Shown: positions 5,077 through 5,308 of the stretch, piece by piece
How the letters are laid out: the number at the start of each line of letters is the position of its first letter
Position numbering within the stretch: the first letter of the stretch is position 1
Assembly: GCA_003660605.1 (NCBI GenBank)
Contig: QMUN01000078.1
Span: 1-5,308 of the forward strand
Origin: Thermococci archaeon
GTDB lineage: Archaea > Methanobacteriota_B > Thermococci > Methanofastidiosales > B48-G16
DNA: 5,308 nucleotides
Reading direction: 5' to 3'
Made by a program: the position numbers and the translations under genes
The notes under the pieces: generated by a model
Told to the model about the DNA's origin: nothing
Databases searched by the model: none
Seen by the model: the letters and a program-made list of their open reading frames with translations, nothing else

Positions 5077-5265
5077 TTATTCTTCTTCAAATGGACCTAT
5101 TAATTTTGTCAATTCTAAATAATCTGAAAAGAATTCTGTAGCATAATATAATTCAGCAAATGATCTATCTAGTATATCTTCATTTTCTTTGTAAAGAATC
5201 TTATAATCGAATAGTATGCTTGGATCTCCTTCTGAACATTCTAAACCTATACCTTTATCGTACAA
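5077..5265 (-). CDS. Short acidic ORF of unknown function, possibly the 3' part of a longer gene
   Basis: I do not recognise it. From a TTG at 5265 it would encode 62 residues, very rich in Asp, Glu and aromatic residues, with no membrane segment and ending in PFEEE. There is no ATG or GTG start; the frame is open a little further, to just after TAA 5296-5298, adding KDQLFTHFIG. The A run at 5293-5297 on the - strand is suspicious: removing one A joins this frame to an open frame reaching the window edge at 5308 (DTKIKDQLF). It may therefore be the C-terminal end of a gene starting outside the window, broken by a frameshift, or a small gene using TTG. Downstream lies the roughly 90-nt gap before the MATE start, on the same strand. 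Confidence 0.35.
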   Translation of the reverse strand: MYDKGIGLECSEGDPSILFDYKILYKENEDILDRSFAELYYATEFFSDYLELTKLIGPFEEE

Positions 5266-5308
5266 ACCTATAAAATGAGTAAATAATTGATCTTTTTATT
5301 TTGGTATC

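Noticed and set aside
1..5308. Search for CRISPR repeats, tRNA or rRNA genes, transposase and toxin-antitoxin pairs
   Set aside because: No regularly spaced repeats, no cloverleaf-like T-loop signature and no recognisable transposase or toxin motifs were seen by eye on either strand.

Overview
This window is an AT-rich, gene-dense piece of an archaeal chromosome. The archaeal assignment rests on ribosomal protein S8e, a Trm5-type tRNA m1G37 methyltransferase (bacteria use the unrelated TrmD), a neighbour closely resembling Methanocaldococcus jannaschii MJ0882, and promoters of the archaeal TATA type. The sequences look euryarchaeal. I cannot fix a lineage from the sequence alone.

Layout from left to right. 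Positions 1-137 hold no recognisable gene. A small multi-pass membrane protein starts at 167 on +. It is cut short at 520 by a stop just after a run of seven T, but the -1 frame stays open to 600 and ends in an ATGA overlap with the next gene. I therefore read 167-600 as one frameshifted gene of about 144 codons, in operon with 597-1217, an ArsR-like winged-helix protein fused to an RDD membrane domain. Next on the - strand come ogt (O6-alkylguanine-DNA alkyltransferase, 1218-1742) and rps8e (1776-2153). Divergent from rps8e is a + strand pair: an MJ0882-like small-domain methyltransferase (2215-2802) and trm5 (2796-3659), overlapping by 7 nt. Convergent with these is a MATE-family multidrug/sodium antiporter (3649-4986, - strand). 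The right end (5077 to about 5265, - strand) carries a short acidic ORF that is unidentified and may be the frameshifted end of a longer gene.

The content is mostly ordinary: translation (S8e, Trm5, probably the MJ0882-like enzyme), DNA repair (Ogt), drug or metabolite export (MATE), and a membrane-tethered regulator with its membrane partner.

The more interesting signals are in the control and reading of the genes. TATA-like boxes sit with their centres about 24-26 nt before the first ATG of most transcription units, which predicts leaderless mRNAs. Genes inside operons carry an AAAGGGAT-like ribosome site instead. The rps8e and MJ0882-like genes appear to share one perfectly palindromic TATA box, TTTATAAA, with an ATG about 25 nt away on each side. 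Both convergent gene pairs leave no intergenic room for terminators. I see no CRISPR array, transposase, tRNA or rRNA, and no convincing new defence or mobile system.
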